NCBI GenBank assembly: GCA_030614005.1
Contig: JAUWKS010000019.1
Span: forward strand, 1-57,089
Length of the DNA stretch: 57,089 nucleotides
Direction: 5' to 3'
Source of the DNA: Candidatus Heimdallarchaeota archaeon
Lineage (GTDB): Archaea; Asgardarchaeota; Heimdallarchaeia; JABLTI01
The position numbers were made by a program, and so were the translations under genes. Under the pieces are notes generated by a model, which ran no database searches, was not told where the DNA came from, and saw only the letters and a list, made by a program, of their open reading frames with translations. Below are positions 1 to 8,771 of this stretch, piece after piece (positions within the stretch are counted from its first letter, which is position 1; each line of letters opens with the position of its first letter).

Positions 1-126
1 AGAGACCATCTTATGACCTATTGGTGGATGCCTACGTGGCCCGCGATGATGATATTCATTACCATCTTCGGATTCAACCTTATGGGAGATGCACTACGAG
101 ACGCATTAGATCCAAAACTAAAATAA
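1..126 (+). CDS. ABC oligopeptide/dipeptide transporter permease (DppC/OppC family), C-terminal end only
   Basis: Frame 1 is open from the window edge to a TAA and gives 41 residues ending in [18 protein letters not shown]. That tail is the highly recognisable C-terminus of DppC/OppC permeases, which form the inner-membrane channel of peptide ABC importers with a second permease, two ATPases and a binding protein. The hydrophobic stretch before it ([10 protein letters not shown]) is the last membrane helix. The start and most of the gene lie outside the window, so substrate cannot be judged. A strong hairpin with a T-tract follows, so this is probably the last gene of its operon. Confidence 0.85.
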   Translation, partial: RDHLMTYWWMPTWPAMMIFITIFGFNLMGDALRDALDPKLK

Positions 127-143
127 TAGAGTATTGTAACAAC

Positions 144-182
144 GAATAGACTCAATAATTTGAGCTATTCTTCCTTTTTTTT
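144..182 (+). terminator. Hairpin terminator after the permease gene
   Basis: GAATAG-A-CTCAA (144-155) pairs with TTGAG-CTATTC (160-170) around a TAAT loop, with one bulged A, and is followed by a run of eight T. It lies 18 bases after the permease stop codon and points the same way. Confidence 0.7.
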
Positions 183-211
183 AATGATTATTTCTTTAGT
201 AGAAGCAATTA

Positions 212-219
212 ATTTATAT
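212..219 (+). promoter_or_regulatory. Possible TATA box for the lysyl-tRNA synthetase gene
   Basis: An A/T octamer containing TTTATAT lies about 70 bases before the TTG start of the synthetase gene and after the upstream terminator. The composition fits an archaeal TATA element, but the whole gap is AT-rich, so this is only a candidate. Confidence 0.3.
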
Positions 220-285
220 CCAAGCTATTTTTGTTCTAAATCATTAATTAATTAATAATAGATTATCACTAAGAAGGTATTACAT

Positions 286-1911
286 TTGGCTGAAGAATTT
301 GATTTTGGAGATGACTCCGACGAAGTCATTGGACGAGGTACTTGGATCGATAAAATAGCATTAAATGTTATTGAACGTAAAGATAACCTCAAAGGTAAAC
401 ATCCTGAACTTGTACGTACAGAAAGCGGATTAGGTGCTTCTGGTTTCCCACACATTGGATCCTTTGCAGATGCGTCTCGTGCTTATGGATTTAAATTAGC
501 ATTAGAAGATCTTGGCCGTAAATCAGAATTTATTGCTTTTGCTGATGATATGGATGGTTTACGTAAAGTACCTGTCGGTACGCCTCCAGAACTAGAAGAA
601 CATCTTGGTAAACCTGTTTCTCAAATACCTGATCCTTGGGGTTGTCATGACAGTTACGGACAACATATGTCATCTTTACTTATTGATTCCATTAAAGAAG
701 CAGGTATTGAAGTAAATCCACAATCAGCTCGCAATCTTTATAGCTCTGGTATGATGGCACCACAAGTGAAAAAAGTGTTGTCAAACGCTAAACGTGCTGG
801 AGAAATCATTAAAGAAACAACAGGTCAAGAAAAATATATTCAAGTTCTGCCATATCATGCAGTTTGTGAGAAATGTAAAAAAATCTACACAACAAAAGCA
901 ATTTCCTTTGATGCAAAAAAAGGCAAAGTTGAATATAAATGTGTAGGCGATGAAATTCGAGGCAAAAAACTTGAGGGCTGTGGTCATCATGGTTGGGCAG
1001 ATATTTCTAAAGATGATGGAAAATTGACTTGGAAAGTAGAATTTGCTGCTCGTTGGGATCTTTTACAAATTGACTTTGAAGCATTTGGTAAAGATATCTT
1101 CGAATCAGTCACTTGTAATGATACTATTAGTAGTGAAATTTTTGGTTACGAACCACCAACTCATGCCAGATATGAAATGTTCTTAGATAAAGGCGGCTCT
1201 AAGATCTCCAAATCTACTGGAAATGTTTTCACTCCACAAACATGGTTCAAGTATGGGTCAACTCGATCTTTAGCATTATTAACATACAAGAGAATGACCG
1301 GAAGTAGAACTTTATCTGTAGAAGATATTCCCGTTTATATGAAAGAAGTGGATTTTCTTGAGAATGTTTACTTTAAAAGAATAAAAGAACCAAATGCAGC
1401 TAAAAAAAGAAAACTCAATGGCCTGTTTGAATATTGCTGTCATCTCAAACCACCTGAAAAATCATCACTTCAAATTCCATACAGCTTGTTGGTAAATTTG
1501 GTCTCAGTTGCACCAAAAATATCTCGAGATGAATTTCTAGAAACTAGGTTACAAGAATACGGATACTTACGAGAAGGTTCAACAATTGAAGATGTAAGAG
1601 ATAGAATTACTTTTGCTACAAACTGGGTAAATGATTTCAAGTCTATTAAAAAGAAGAAAATTAAACTCAATAAAGAGCAAAAAGCAGCAATAAAAGCTTT
1701 GATTGAAAATATTGAGGGTTTGGATGATGCAGATTCAATTCAAAGCACTATCTTTGAAACTGCAAGAGCAAGTGAAATTAAACCTCGAGATTTCTTCAAG
1801 CTTCTTTACCAGATACTCTTAAACACAGACCGCGGCCCAAAAATTGGACCATATATTCACACCATTGGTATTAAGCACGTAATAGCTTCTCTTAAGAAGA
1901 ACTTGAAATAG
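286..1911 (+). CDS. lysK: Lysyl-tRNA synthetase, class I
   Basis: Charges tRNA-Lys with lysine in the cytoplasm, using the class I Rossmann fold found in most archaea instead of the class II enzyme of eukaryotes. The protein has 541 residues, normal for the family. The HIGH-type signature is PHIGS at residues 55-59 inside GASGFPHIGSF, and the KMSKS-type signature is KISKS at about 306-310. Between them is a zinc-ribbon-like insert with a CEKC pair near residue 200 and a later CGHHG. The start is TTG at 286, with AGAAGGT about 13 bases upstream. The gene stands alone: terminators lie before and after it. Identification is secure from the two signatures and length. Confidence 0.96.
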   Translation: MAEEFDFGDDSDEVIGRGTWIDKIALNVIERKDNLKGKHPELVRTESGLGASGFPHIGSFADASRAYGFKLALEDLGRKSEFIAFADDMDGLRKVPVGTPPELEEHLGKPVSQIPDPWGCHDSYGQHMSSLLIDSIKEAGIEVNPQSARNLYSSGMMAPQVKKVLSNAKRAGEIIKETTGQEKYIQVLPYHAVCEKCKKIYTTKAISFDAKKGKVEYKCVGDEIRGKKLEGCGHHGWADISKDDGKLTWKVEFAARWDLLQIDFEAFGKDIFESVTCNDTISSEIFGYEPPTHARYEMFLDKGGSKISKSTGNVFTPQTWFKYGSTRSLALLTYKRMTGSRTLSVEDIPVYMKEVDFLENVYFKRIKEPNAAKKRKLNGLFEYCCHLKPPEKSSLQIPYSLLVNLVSVAPKISRDEFLETRLQEYGYLREGSTIEDVRDRITFATNWVNDFKSIKKKKIKLNKEQKAAIKALIENIEGLDDADSIQSTIFETARASEIKPRDFFKLLYQILLNTDRGPKIGPYIHTIGIKHVIASLKKNLK

Positions 1912-1923
1912 AAATATTCTAAG

Positions 1924-1947
1924 CTGTTGTCCTTTCAACAGTTTTTT
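1924..1947 (+). terminator. Hairpin terminator after lysK
   Basis: CTGTTG (1924-1929) pairs with CAACAG (1936-1941) over a six-base loop, followed directly by six T. It begins 12 bases after the lysK stop. Confidence 0.8.
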
Positions 1948-2083
1948 CTTTCTAATAGATTTATAACTTTGAAGACTCTAATATTATTTGAGGAAAGCTT
2001 AATGAGTTATGATCACATTCTTGGCAAAAAAGCAATGACTAAGGATTCTATATATATTAGGAAAAGTTGTTCGAATCGAACAA

Positions 2084-2356
2084 ATGATGGGAAAAACAGT
2101 TAAGAAAAACAAACCTTTTGCGATTATTAGAGTGAGTCGTTTGTTTAAGAAGAAAGTTATGGTACCAATAGATTTGGATAAGTTTCTGGAATTAAAAGAG
2201 GATATTGCTCGCTTCGATATTTCTCACCTCGAATTTGATAAAGAAATGAAAAGGATTCAAAGAAGAACAATTGCAAGAGAAAGATACAGCGAATATCCTC
2301 AATCTTCTGCAAGAGTGAATACTGGTGTAAGAATTCCGAGAAAAAGAGGAGACTAG
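2084..2356 (+). CDS. Small basic protein of unknown function, possibly 5'-frameshifted
   Basis: The frame from the ATG at 2084 gives 90 residues, very rich in Lys and Arg (KTVKKNK near the start, RIPRKRGD at the end), with no motif I recognise; nucleic-acid or ribosome binding would be a guess. The frame stays open upstream to a stop at 2036 but offers no ATG, GTG or TTG there. A separate ATG at 2002, preceded by AGGAAAG, opens a 33-residue frame that ends at 2103 and overlaps this one. A one-base change in the TATATATAT run near 2050-2058 would join them into a protein of about 115 residues. The 3' end overlaps the end of the convergent taw1 gene by four bases. Confidence 0.6.
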   Translation: MMGKTVKKNKPFAIIRVSRLFKKKVMVPIDLDKFLELKEDIARFDISHLEFDKEMKRIQRRTIARERYSEYPQSSARVNTGVRIPRKRGD

Positions 2357-3336
2357 ATTATCTTTTGTGGATGTTTGCCATTTGAAAGGATAACTACTTT
2401 ACTTTCTTCCATTTCGAAAATTTGTTTATATTCAGGTAATTCTTCTCGAATAGCATCTGTAAAAGGTTGAATATCTTCGATATAAGGCATATTATCTCGA
2501 GATACCCGATATTGCGAAAATCCTACAGGAACAAATCCCTTAACCTCTATGAAGGTAGGATTTGCTTTTCTTATTAATGGTACATAATCTTTCGGTCGAA
2601 TCATATTGATTTTCTTTGCTACAGTTAACCTTGTTACTGTTCGACAGGTCATTTTTGACATTATTTCCAAGCTTCGATTAATCCGTTCCCAACCATCAAC
2701 AATTAATGGTCTGCAAGTTTTTTTGTAGTCAGCTTTACTGGGAGCAGGAATCGTTGTGTATAATTGAGTTGGATAAATATTAGTGTCAATCATCTTCTGA
2801 TATACTTCAGGACTGGTTCCATTAGAGACAACGAATGTTGTTAATCCTTTTTCTTTTAATAAAGTGAGTAATTCTAAGAGATAAGGATAGAGCGTAGGTT
2901 CTCCGGCCAAACTTAATGCAACATGTTTTGGAGTAGCTGCTTCCTCGAATTTCTCTTTCGAAACAACTGGTTTGTAGCCAGAAATACATCTTTTCCATCC
3001 CCACAATAATCCTTTATAGACTTCTTCCGGAGTATCAAAATCAGATTCTTCCGCTTTCCAAGTTGGTTTTAATCCAATATCTTTTTCCATTAATCGCCAA
3101 CAAAATAAACATTGATGATTACAGAGCAATGTTGGTGTTGCTTGTATACATCGATGACTCTCAATTCCATATGCTGATTTATAGCAATAACGATCTTCTT
3201 TCAGATAGTTGTGTGTCCAAAGGCATTTCTTTACTGCTACTTGTTTTCCGTATAATTGATACCCTTGTTTAGCAAGTCGTTTCCTTATTTCTATATTAAT
3301 GACAGAATCCGGATTACTTTTTTCAAGAGACATCAT
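2353..3336 (-). CDS. taw1: tRNA 4-demethylwyosine synthase (Taw1/TYW1), radical SAM enzyme
   Basis: Builds the tricyclic base of wyosine at G37 of tRNA-Phe by adding two carbons from pyruvate to N1-methylguanosine. The 327-residue protein has the radical SAM motif C72-x3-C76-x2-C79 (CNHQCLFC), which holds the SAM-binding [4Fe-4S] cluster. Three further cysteines, C38, C51 and C63, match those that bind the second, pyruvate-contacting cluster of archaeal Taw1. The conserved LSLAGEPTLYP segment follows. Its substrate is made by Trm5, which is also in this window (8772-9836). It ends against a small convergent gene and is the last in a minus-strand run with endA. Confidence 0.94.
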   Translation of the reverse strand: MMSLEKSNPDSVINIEIRKRLAKQGYQLYGKQVAVKKCLWTHNYLKEDRYCYKSAYGIESHRCIQATPTLLCNHQCLFCWRLMEKDIGLKPTWKAEESDFDTPEEVYKGLLWGWKRCISGYKPVVSKEKFEEAATPKHVALSLAGEPTLYPYLLELLTLLKEKGLTTFVVSNGTSPEVYQKMIDTNIYPTQLYTTIPAPSKADYKKTCRPLIVDGWERINRSLEIMSKMTCRTVTRLTVAKKINMIRPKDYVPLIRKANPTFIEVKGFVPVGFSQYRVSRDNMPYIEDIQPFTDAIREELPEYKQIFEMEESKVVILSNGKHPQKII

Positions 3337-3362
3337 TTCACCGCAAAAACATTTTCGTTAGT

Positions 3363-4025
3363 TTATGGTTTTTTCCAAACAAAACCATAATACTTGATTT
3401 CATTATTAGAAAGAATTGTTGCTATAACATATTTTTTCCTAACAGATGTTGCGAGTCTTCCAGCACGCACAAGTTCAATTGCAGTTAGTTTTGTTCCTCT
3501 TGATCTAGCGGTAATAACGTAAGGAGAATGATCAAGTCCTGGTCCTTTATGATAGACAGCAAAATCTGCACCAAACTTTAAACCCGGTCTGGGTATCAAT
3601 CCTCGTCGTCGAATATCCTCATAAATAAGCATTTTTTCTTCAAATAACTCAATTTTAGATTTGCTAATTCTAAACAGTTCTTTGTAAGTAAATTCTTGTG
3701 ATTTATCACTATTAATAACACGAATTCTTTTTGCTTTCAGCAAATAACAAGCTTCAAGAAGAGAGAGCTCAACAGGACGATCAAATTCATCTCCTTGTGG
3801 CTTTCGAATGCCCACAGGTTTGCCAAAAAAACCAGAATTATACATCTTTGCTCCTTGAGAATGATTCCAAATCATCACCCTATCATCAATTAGTTCTGTG
3901 ATAATTGCTCGCGGTTTTTTGGAATCTGAGGAATTCACGTGGTACCAAATCCAATTGCTTTTTGAATAAACTAGATAATTTTTCTTCAACTGAAAATTAT
4001 TCTTGATAGTCTTATACTTTTTCAT
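3363..4025 (-). CDS. endA: tRNA-splicing endonuclease EndA
   Basis: Cuts bulge-helix-bulge intron boundaries in archaeal pre-tRNA and pre-rRNA. The catalytic triad is visible: Tyr158 in ADFAVY, His167 in GLDHSPY and Lys198 in VRKKYV, in the usual order and spacing near the C-terminus. I place the start at the ATG at 4025, giving 220 residues. The frame can be extended to a TTG at 4082, but that adds 19 hydrophobic residues (FFLIYWLIY) that do not fit a soluble nuclease. At 220 residues it is longer than the short 180-residue subunits and shorter than the fused-repeat type. It follows the DUF47 gene on the same strand. Confidence 0.92.
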   Translation of the reverse strand: MKKYKTIKNNFQLKKNYLVYSKSNWIWYHVNSSDSKKPRAIITELIDDRVMIWNHSQGAKMYNSGFFGKPVGIRKPQGDEFDRPVELSLLEACYLLKAKRIRVINSDKSQEFTYKELFRISKSKIELFEEKMLIYEDIRRRGLIPRPGLKFGADFAVYHKGPGLDHSPYVITARSRGTKLTAIELVRAGRLATSVRKKYVIATILSNNEIKYYGFVWKKP

Positions 4026-4082
4026 TGCTAAAGCCAATTCTGAGTAAATTAGCCAATAGATTAAGAAAAATTGCAATAGCAA

Positions 4083-4739
4083 TTATCTTGACATTGCATA
4101 AATGCGAATATTTGAAGAACTATCACGAACTGCATCAATCATATTTTCAATACGATCAACGGTTTCTCTTAGCATCACGTCAGTTCCCTTAGGAGCTTCT
4201 AATCTAGCTAGTTCAATAATGATAGCTCTGTAATTTGCATCAGCTTTGTTCTCTATAACTTCAATTTTTTCAGCTATCACGATAACACTATCTAGACTTT
4301 GGTAGAGTGCTCTAATAAGATCAATTAATGATTTTGTTGATGAAATCATTCTTTTGGAGAGCTCTTGAAGATTCGAAGTAATATTTTCAGGTGGAATCCA
4401 TTCGCCGTCAATTTGTTGCAAGAAGAATGCTGCTCCTTGTGCAAGATCAATAATTTGATCGATATTTTTGCTAATTTTTGTTAAATCTTGTCTAAATAAT
4501 AAGGAAGGACCTGCATCAGCAATTTCTTTTACTGCGCTCTTTTTCATTCCATTTGCTTTTGCTTCTAATTGATCCAACTTTTTGAAATTTCTATTGAATT
4601 CTTCACGACCAGTTGTTTTACAACAATCTAAGAGAGTAGCTAATACTTTGGAGCCGTCGTGAACTATACGTGCGTGGTCTAATATTATATCAAGCACTTT
4701 TTTTTCTACGTTATTTCCGTTGCGTTGTTGATAAGTCAT
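4083..4739 (-). CDS. DUF47 / PhoU-like phosphate transport regulator
   Basis: An all-helical protein resembling the DUF47 family (PhoU fold), usually linked to phosphate transporters such as Pit and to metal-binding PhoU domains. The core runs from KKVLDIILDHARIVHDGSKVL to DAVRDSSSNIRIYAM. I choose the ATG at 4739, preceded at 9 bases by AAGGAT, giving about 218 residues, which suits the family. A longer frame from a TTG at 4850 adds 37 basic, low-complexity residues. No phosphate transporter lies next to it, so its partner is unknown. Confidence 0.8.
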   Translation of the reverse strand: MTYQQRNGNNVEKKVLDIILDHARIVHDGSKVLATLLDCCKTTGREEFNRNFKKLDQLEAKANGMKKSAVKEIADAGPSLLFRQDLTKISKNIDQIIDLAQGAAFFLQQIDGEWIPPENITSNLQELSKRMISSTKSLIDLIRALYQSLDSVIVIAEKIEVIENKADANYRAIIIELARLEAPKGTDVMLRETVDRIENMIDAVRDSSSNIRIYAMSR

Positions 4740-4912
4740 TTTTAATACATCCTTAGCTGATATATCTGAGCGTTGTTTATTTCTTGCTAGAATTCGATAG
4801 GACTTTGTTTTTAACCTTTTAGGTATTCTTTGTTTATTCAAATTTGACAAAAAAAATATGCAAGTAATATCAGTAATTTTAAGATAGAACCGTTTTAAAC
4901 AAACTAGATGAA

Positions 4913-4922
4913 CTTATATAAG
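4913..4922 (+). promoter_or_regulatory. TATA box candidate, CTTATATAAG
   Basis: A perfect 10-base palindromic TATA-like element lies 52 bases before the ATG of the 4974 gene, in a divergent intergenic region. Its position suits an archaeal promoter with a leader of about 25-30 bases. Being palindromic it could also serve the divergent DUF47 gene. Confidence 0.5.
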
Positions 4923-4973
4923 ACAATTGATAGAATATTTCCAAGTTCGTGTGAATTCATTAAGTGATCTCGA

Positions 4974-6182
4974 ATGTTTACTGGTACTTTTACTGATTTG
5001 GCGGAAATTGCTTCAAAAAAATATGATAAAACTGCAAGAGCAGAGCTTGAAAAGCAGCTTAGCTTTTTCTCGAAGAAATATTCGAAAGAATATATTAAAC
5101 AACTTGGGTTACCACAAGTACTAATGTTTCTCTCCGCAGCTACTGCGAAAAGTAATGCACATAAAAACATCGAATCAGAAGATGTTGTAGAAGCTTTCGC
5201 ATTTTTGCGTTTTCTAATTTCACGAGACTTTGTTGAGGAAATAATGCTCAAAGGTAATTTTAATCTTGGCCTACCTTTAAGTGAAAATCTGAAAAACAGA
5301 TTGAAAAATCTCCTAAATGTAAAGGGTGATATGAGAACAAAAAATAATCTTAATGGGAAGGTTAACCGTTTAGTCTCTTTTCTAAAAGAACAGAAATTGG
5401 ATCATAAACATATAACACGAATAGAAATAGAAATGCGTGCAATGATTCTCTTATTGGCTAGATTAATTGCAGTTAGTAAAGCAAAACCTGAATTCAAAGT
5501 TTCAAGTGAAGCAATTGATACAAGTTATGATATTGTTCGTCATCTGATCTTTAAATTAGACACTACAATGTTCAAAATTTTAAACAACTTATATTCAATA
5601 GATGACCAAAAAGTTTGGAACAAAATACCTCGGATTGTATTTGAACAGTCAACTCATGACCATCTAAGTAGCACTGCGTATGCAGAGTGGGAAAGCAATT
5701 TACCGGAATCATTTGAATCAGTGAAAAAGCATTTGAATTGTTCAATACGACCATTTATCTCAGCAATTCACGGTTTCTGTGAAATCTATGGTGCAAAAAA
5801 AGACCTTACTCGAGTGAGCTCTCAAGAATTGCTCTTTATTTTAGAAGATTTTGAACGTTTCATTTTCGGAAATAGTAATCCATTACTAATTGAAGATTAC
5901 ATAAATAAAATTTCATTCACTCCGGAAAGTCTAGAATTATTGGCAAGCATATCGAAATGGGTTACATCAATTATAGTGAATAAATTTGGCAAGGATGAAT
6001 TTGTGATGAATTTTTCATCAACAGTTCCACGACAAATTTCATTACTATTCTTTATCGCATTAGTTGAACAAGTAAAAGCTTCAGAGCAAAAAATAACAGT
6101 TAAACATGTAGCAACAGCAATTGCTAAATGGACAAGTCAACTAAAAGTTCTTAAAACTTTAACAAGGGACTCATTGCCCTAG
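4974..6182 (+). CDS. All-helical protein of unknown function with three similar helical modules
   Basis: I do not recognise this 402-residue protein. It appears wholly helical, without signal peptide or membrane segments. Three segments share one pattern: a hydrophobic helix, a short polar turn with Lys plus Ile/Val, then an amphipathic helix with a central Ala. They are near residues 47-80 (turn NIESEDVVEA), 160-195 (turn FKVSSEAIDT) and 355-390 (turn ITVKHVATAI). The turn-helix unit is like the sensor/lid helices of MCM/AAA+ proteins or a histone-fold half, but no P-loop is present. It is followed after 19 bases by a TraB-family gene, so the two may be co-transcribed. Confidence 0.75.
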   Translation: MFTGTFTDLAEIASKKYDKTARAELEKQLSFFSKKYSKEYIKQLGLPQVLMFLSAATAKSNAHKNIESEDVVEAFAFLRFLISRDFVEEIMLKGNFNLGLPLSENLKNRLKNLLNVKGDMRTKNNLNGKVNRLVSFLKEQKLDHKHITRIEIEMRAMILLLARLIAVSKAKPEFKVSSEAIDTSYDIVRHLIFKLDTTMFKILNNLYSIDDQKVWNKIPRIVFEQSTHDHLSSTAYAEWESNLPESFESVKKHLNCSIRPFISAIHGFCEIYGAKKDLTRVSSQELLFILEDFERFIFGNSNPLLIEDYINKISFTPESLELLASISKWVTSIIVNKFGKDEFVMNFSSTVPRQISLLFFIALVEQVKASEQKITVKHVATAIAKWTSQLKVLKTLTRDSLP

Positions 6183-6201
6183 AACTTTGGATTGTCTTAC
6201 A

Positions 6202-7050
6202 ATGGTTAGAATTTCGATTATTGGTATAACTCACATAGATCTGGAGAGTCATGAAAAAGTAACTCAATTCCTAAAGAAGGAAAAACCAGATGCGGTTTGC
6301 TTGGAACTTGATCAAATCCGTTTAGAAATGTTGCAAGAAAATCAGCAAGTATTTTCTAGAGATTTCATGGATAGAGACACTAGTGATACGATTGAGAATA
6401 ATGAAAGAAAAATTGAATCCTCAGATAATTTGAGGAAAGATGATCTGTCGGAACCTTTTGAGTACTCTGGTTTGTTGGAAGATATCGGTCTTTTTGAAAG
6501 TAAATTAGCTGGAATAATCCAAACTGAACAACCTGGGCAAGAAATGCTAGTTGCATATCAAGTTGCCAAAGAAATTGGTGCAGAGATATTTCTTATAGAC
6601 AAATCAATAAATGATATTAGTAGATACATGGAAGAAGAAGTCTCCAAAGAAGAAGGAGAAAAATTCCAAGATATGATAGACGATCTTCTCTTCGAACAAC
6701 GGATTGTAGTAAAACCAATAGATAGTGAGAATAAAGAAAAAAATAGCCAATCTTTACTCGAGGGATTAAACAATTTAGATGAAAATGAAGATATCAATCT
6801 AAATGAAGTTATTGAAATTTTCAAAGATGAAGATTCATTAGGAGAAATTTTATCAATCTTTAATCAGAATTTTCCAAAATTGTATTCGATTCTTCTAGAA
6901 GATAGAAACAGCTATATGATCAAGCAAATAATAGAAATTTCACAGAAATTCAAAAGAATAGCTGTCGTAGTTGGATATGGACACGTAAAAGAAGTTGTCG
7001 AAGGCTTAAAAGAAATTGAAGGAGATTTTGAAATCAAAATCATCAAATAA
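6202..7050 (+). CDS. TraB/PrgY (TIKI-like) family protein
   Basis: The N-terminus ISIIGITHIDLESHEKV carries the GTHI-like motif, the middle has LLEDRNSYMIKQI, and the C-terminus has VVVGYGHVKEVVEGL; these three are hallmarks of the TraB/PrgY family, predicted metalloprotease-like proteins related to TIKI and EreA. About 283 residues. The acidic middle part (residues 55-85 and 175-205) is low in complexity. Many archaeal members carry C-terminal membrane helices, absent here. I chose the ATG at 6202; a TTG at 6187 is possible. Function in archaea is not established. Confidence 0.8.
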   Translation: MVRISIIGITHIDLESHEKVTQFLKKEKPDAVCLELDQIRLEMLQENQQVFSRDFMDRDTSDTIENNERKIESSDNLRKDDLSEPFEYSGLLEDIGLFESKLAGIIQTEQPGQEMLVAYQVAKEIGAEIFLIDKSINDISRYMEEEVSKEEGEKFQDMIDDLLFEQRIVVKPIDSENKEKNSQSLLEGLNNLDENEDINLNEVIEIFKDEDSLGEILSIFNQNFPKLYSILLEDRNSYMIKQIIEISQKFKRIAVVVGYGHVKEVVEGLKEIEGDFEIKIIK

Positions 7051-7065
7051 CGATTTCAAAGTTTC

Positions 7066-7845
7066 TCATCGAATAACTCTATCCTCTACTTGAAAATCTT
7101 CGCCACCTTGCCAAATCAATTGTAGTTTCCCATAAAGAGTATCTATGTTGTAGTTTTCTTTGGCACTAATTGCAAAAGTTTCTGGGAATAATTGCAAATC
7201 ATCAATTGTTCGAGCAAGTTTGAGAGCCATTTCTCTCGGTTCTCCTTGAACACTATTATTTAAAGCGTCTTCAAGTAGATAGATATCTTCTATCCAAGTT
7301 TGTAATTCTTCTTCTTTTTCATGAGTGAGTAAATCACTCTTGGTGATAATATTCAATTGAGGGAAAAAGAATCTCATTTGAACACTTAAGGAAAGAATCA
7401 TGGAATTAACTAAACCATAAGCTGTTTTACATAAATTAGCATCCATAAGATATACTAATGCATTTTTTTCCCCGCCAAATTGGGTTGCTGCAAGAACACC
7501 TGTTGGACGAAAAGCGAATAATTCCATTTGCCCAGGTGTATCAATTAACAAAATATCTGGAGAAAGTTCATTTATTTCCTGAATGATTTCCCCTGATTGT
7601 GCAGTGATCAAATCAACTGCAGCAACTAAACCACCATTTGGCCCTAACTCAAATTCAGTCATTATTTCATCAATACTAATAGAATCTCTTACATCAATAT
7701 CGGGTGCATAAGGCAAATGTAATACTCCGGGGTCAAGGTTAAGAGTTCTAACATCGATTTCATTTGTTTGTAAATAGTGAACCAAAGTTGCTGTTAGAAA
7801 ACTTTTGCCAGAACCAGCAGTACCAACAAGAAATGCAGTGTACAT
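7066..7845 (-). CDS. GPN-loop GTPase
   Basis: A 259-residue GTPase of the GPN family, whose eukaryotic members help assemble and import RNA polymerase II; archaeal members form homodimers and their role is not settled. The P-loop is GTAGSGKS at residues 8-15, the defining Gly-Pro-Asn insert is in ELGPNGGL, switch II is DTPGQMELF, and TKSD gives guanine specificity. The ATG start at 7845 follows AAAGGAG. It reads toward the end of the convergent TraB gene with only 15 bases between them. Confidence 0.93.
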   Translation of the reverse strand: MYTAFLVGTAGSGKSFLTATLVHYLQTNEIDVRTLNLDPGVLHLPYAPDIDVRDSISIDEIMTEFELGPNGGLVAAVDLITAQSGEIIQEINELSPDILLIDTPGQMELFAFRPTGVLAATQFGGEKNALVYLMDANLCKTAYGLVNSMILSLSVQMRFFFPQLNIITKSDLLTHEKEEELQTWIEDIYLLEDALNNSVQGEPREMALKLARTIDDLQLFPETFAISAKENYNIDTLYGKLQLIWQGGEDFQVEDRVIR

Positions 7846-7877
7846 TTTTTTTTCTCCTTTATTTCTTCCATTTTTTT

Positions 7878-8726
7878 TTAATTACTTATTTTATCATTAT
7901 TTTGAAGAGTTATTTTTGGTTTTCTATCTGAGGTACCCTTCATAGTTTTAATAATCTTTACTATTTCCTCTTCTGCTTTGTTCAAATTAACGCTTTCTTC
8001 TTCTGAACAAAGAGAAGTTATGTGGATTTCCACTTCAATCATTCCTTTAGCACTCGCTCTTGAACTATGAGGATGAGTTTTGACATAAATCGTTGTGTAC
8101 TTTTCACGTATTTCACTAATAGCTTTCGCTAATTCACTTTCAGGAATATGATTTACTACTATTGATCGTTCAAAGAATTGTTTGGTTGGATCGAGATTAA
8201 AATATTTAACGATTTCATAATCGAAAATAGCTTTCATTTCACTTGGAACACCAGGGACAGAAAAAATTTGAGTGTCATTTTCCTTTACGATAACACCAGG
8301 AGCAGATCCAGCACGATTTTTTAGCACTGAAGCACCTTTTGGAACCATAGCCATCCCTAGCCTTTCTTCTGTTAATTCCAAATCCAATCCCCTTTCTTTC
8401 TGAAGTTTGTCCAGTCGTTCTTTAATAAATTCCACAGCTTGTTCGTTTAATTCTAATTCCCTATTTAGAGCTTTAGCAATTGCAGCAAGAGCCATATCAT
8501 CAAAAGTGGGTCCGAGACCACCTGTTGTTATAATCACATTTGGTTTTCGTTTTAATGCTTCCCGAACAACTCCAGCCATTTCTTCAAGTTCATCACTAAT
8601 AGTAGTTACTCTTTGCAATTCTGCTCCAAGCATAACTAGCCTTTTTCCTAACCAATTTGCATTCGTGTTAATTGTTTTTCCAATAAGCAATTCATTGCCA
8701 AAACAGATTATTTCAACAGTAATCAT
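7878..8726 (-). CDS. CinA-like molybdopterin-binding-fold protein
   Basis: The first 170 residues show the MoCF-type fold: EIICFGNELLIGKTINTNA, then TTGGLGPTFDDMA, and VPGVPSEM. Relatives include MoaB/MogA and the COG1058 half of CinA, which acts on ADP-ribose or NMN compounds in bacteria; the C-terminal deamidase half of CinA is missing. The start is the ATG at 8726. The sequence just before it (AAAGAAGGTAAC) is a ribosome binding site, so upstream in-frame codons are not coding. It lies downstream of trm5 on the same strand, and a shared transcript is likely. The exact substrate is not known. Confidence 0.85.
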   Translation of the reverse strand: MITVEIICFGNELLIGKTINTNANWLGKRLVMLGAELQRVTTISDELEEMAGVVREALKRKPNVIITTGGLGPTFDDMALAAIAKALNRELELNEQAVEFIKERLDKLQKERGLDLELTEERLGMAMVPKGASVLKNRAGSAPGVIVKENDTQIFSVPGVPSEMKAIFDYEIVKYFNLDPTKQFFERSIVVNHIPESELAKAISEIREKYTTIYVKTHPHSSRASAKGMIEVEIHITSLCSEEESVNLNKAEEEIVKIIKTMKGTSDRKPKITLQNNDKISN

Positions 8727-8771
8727 ATTGTTACCTTCTTTAGATAATGAACTATTTTTATGTATGTTCAA

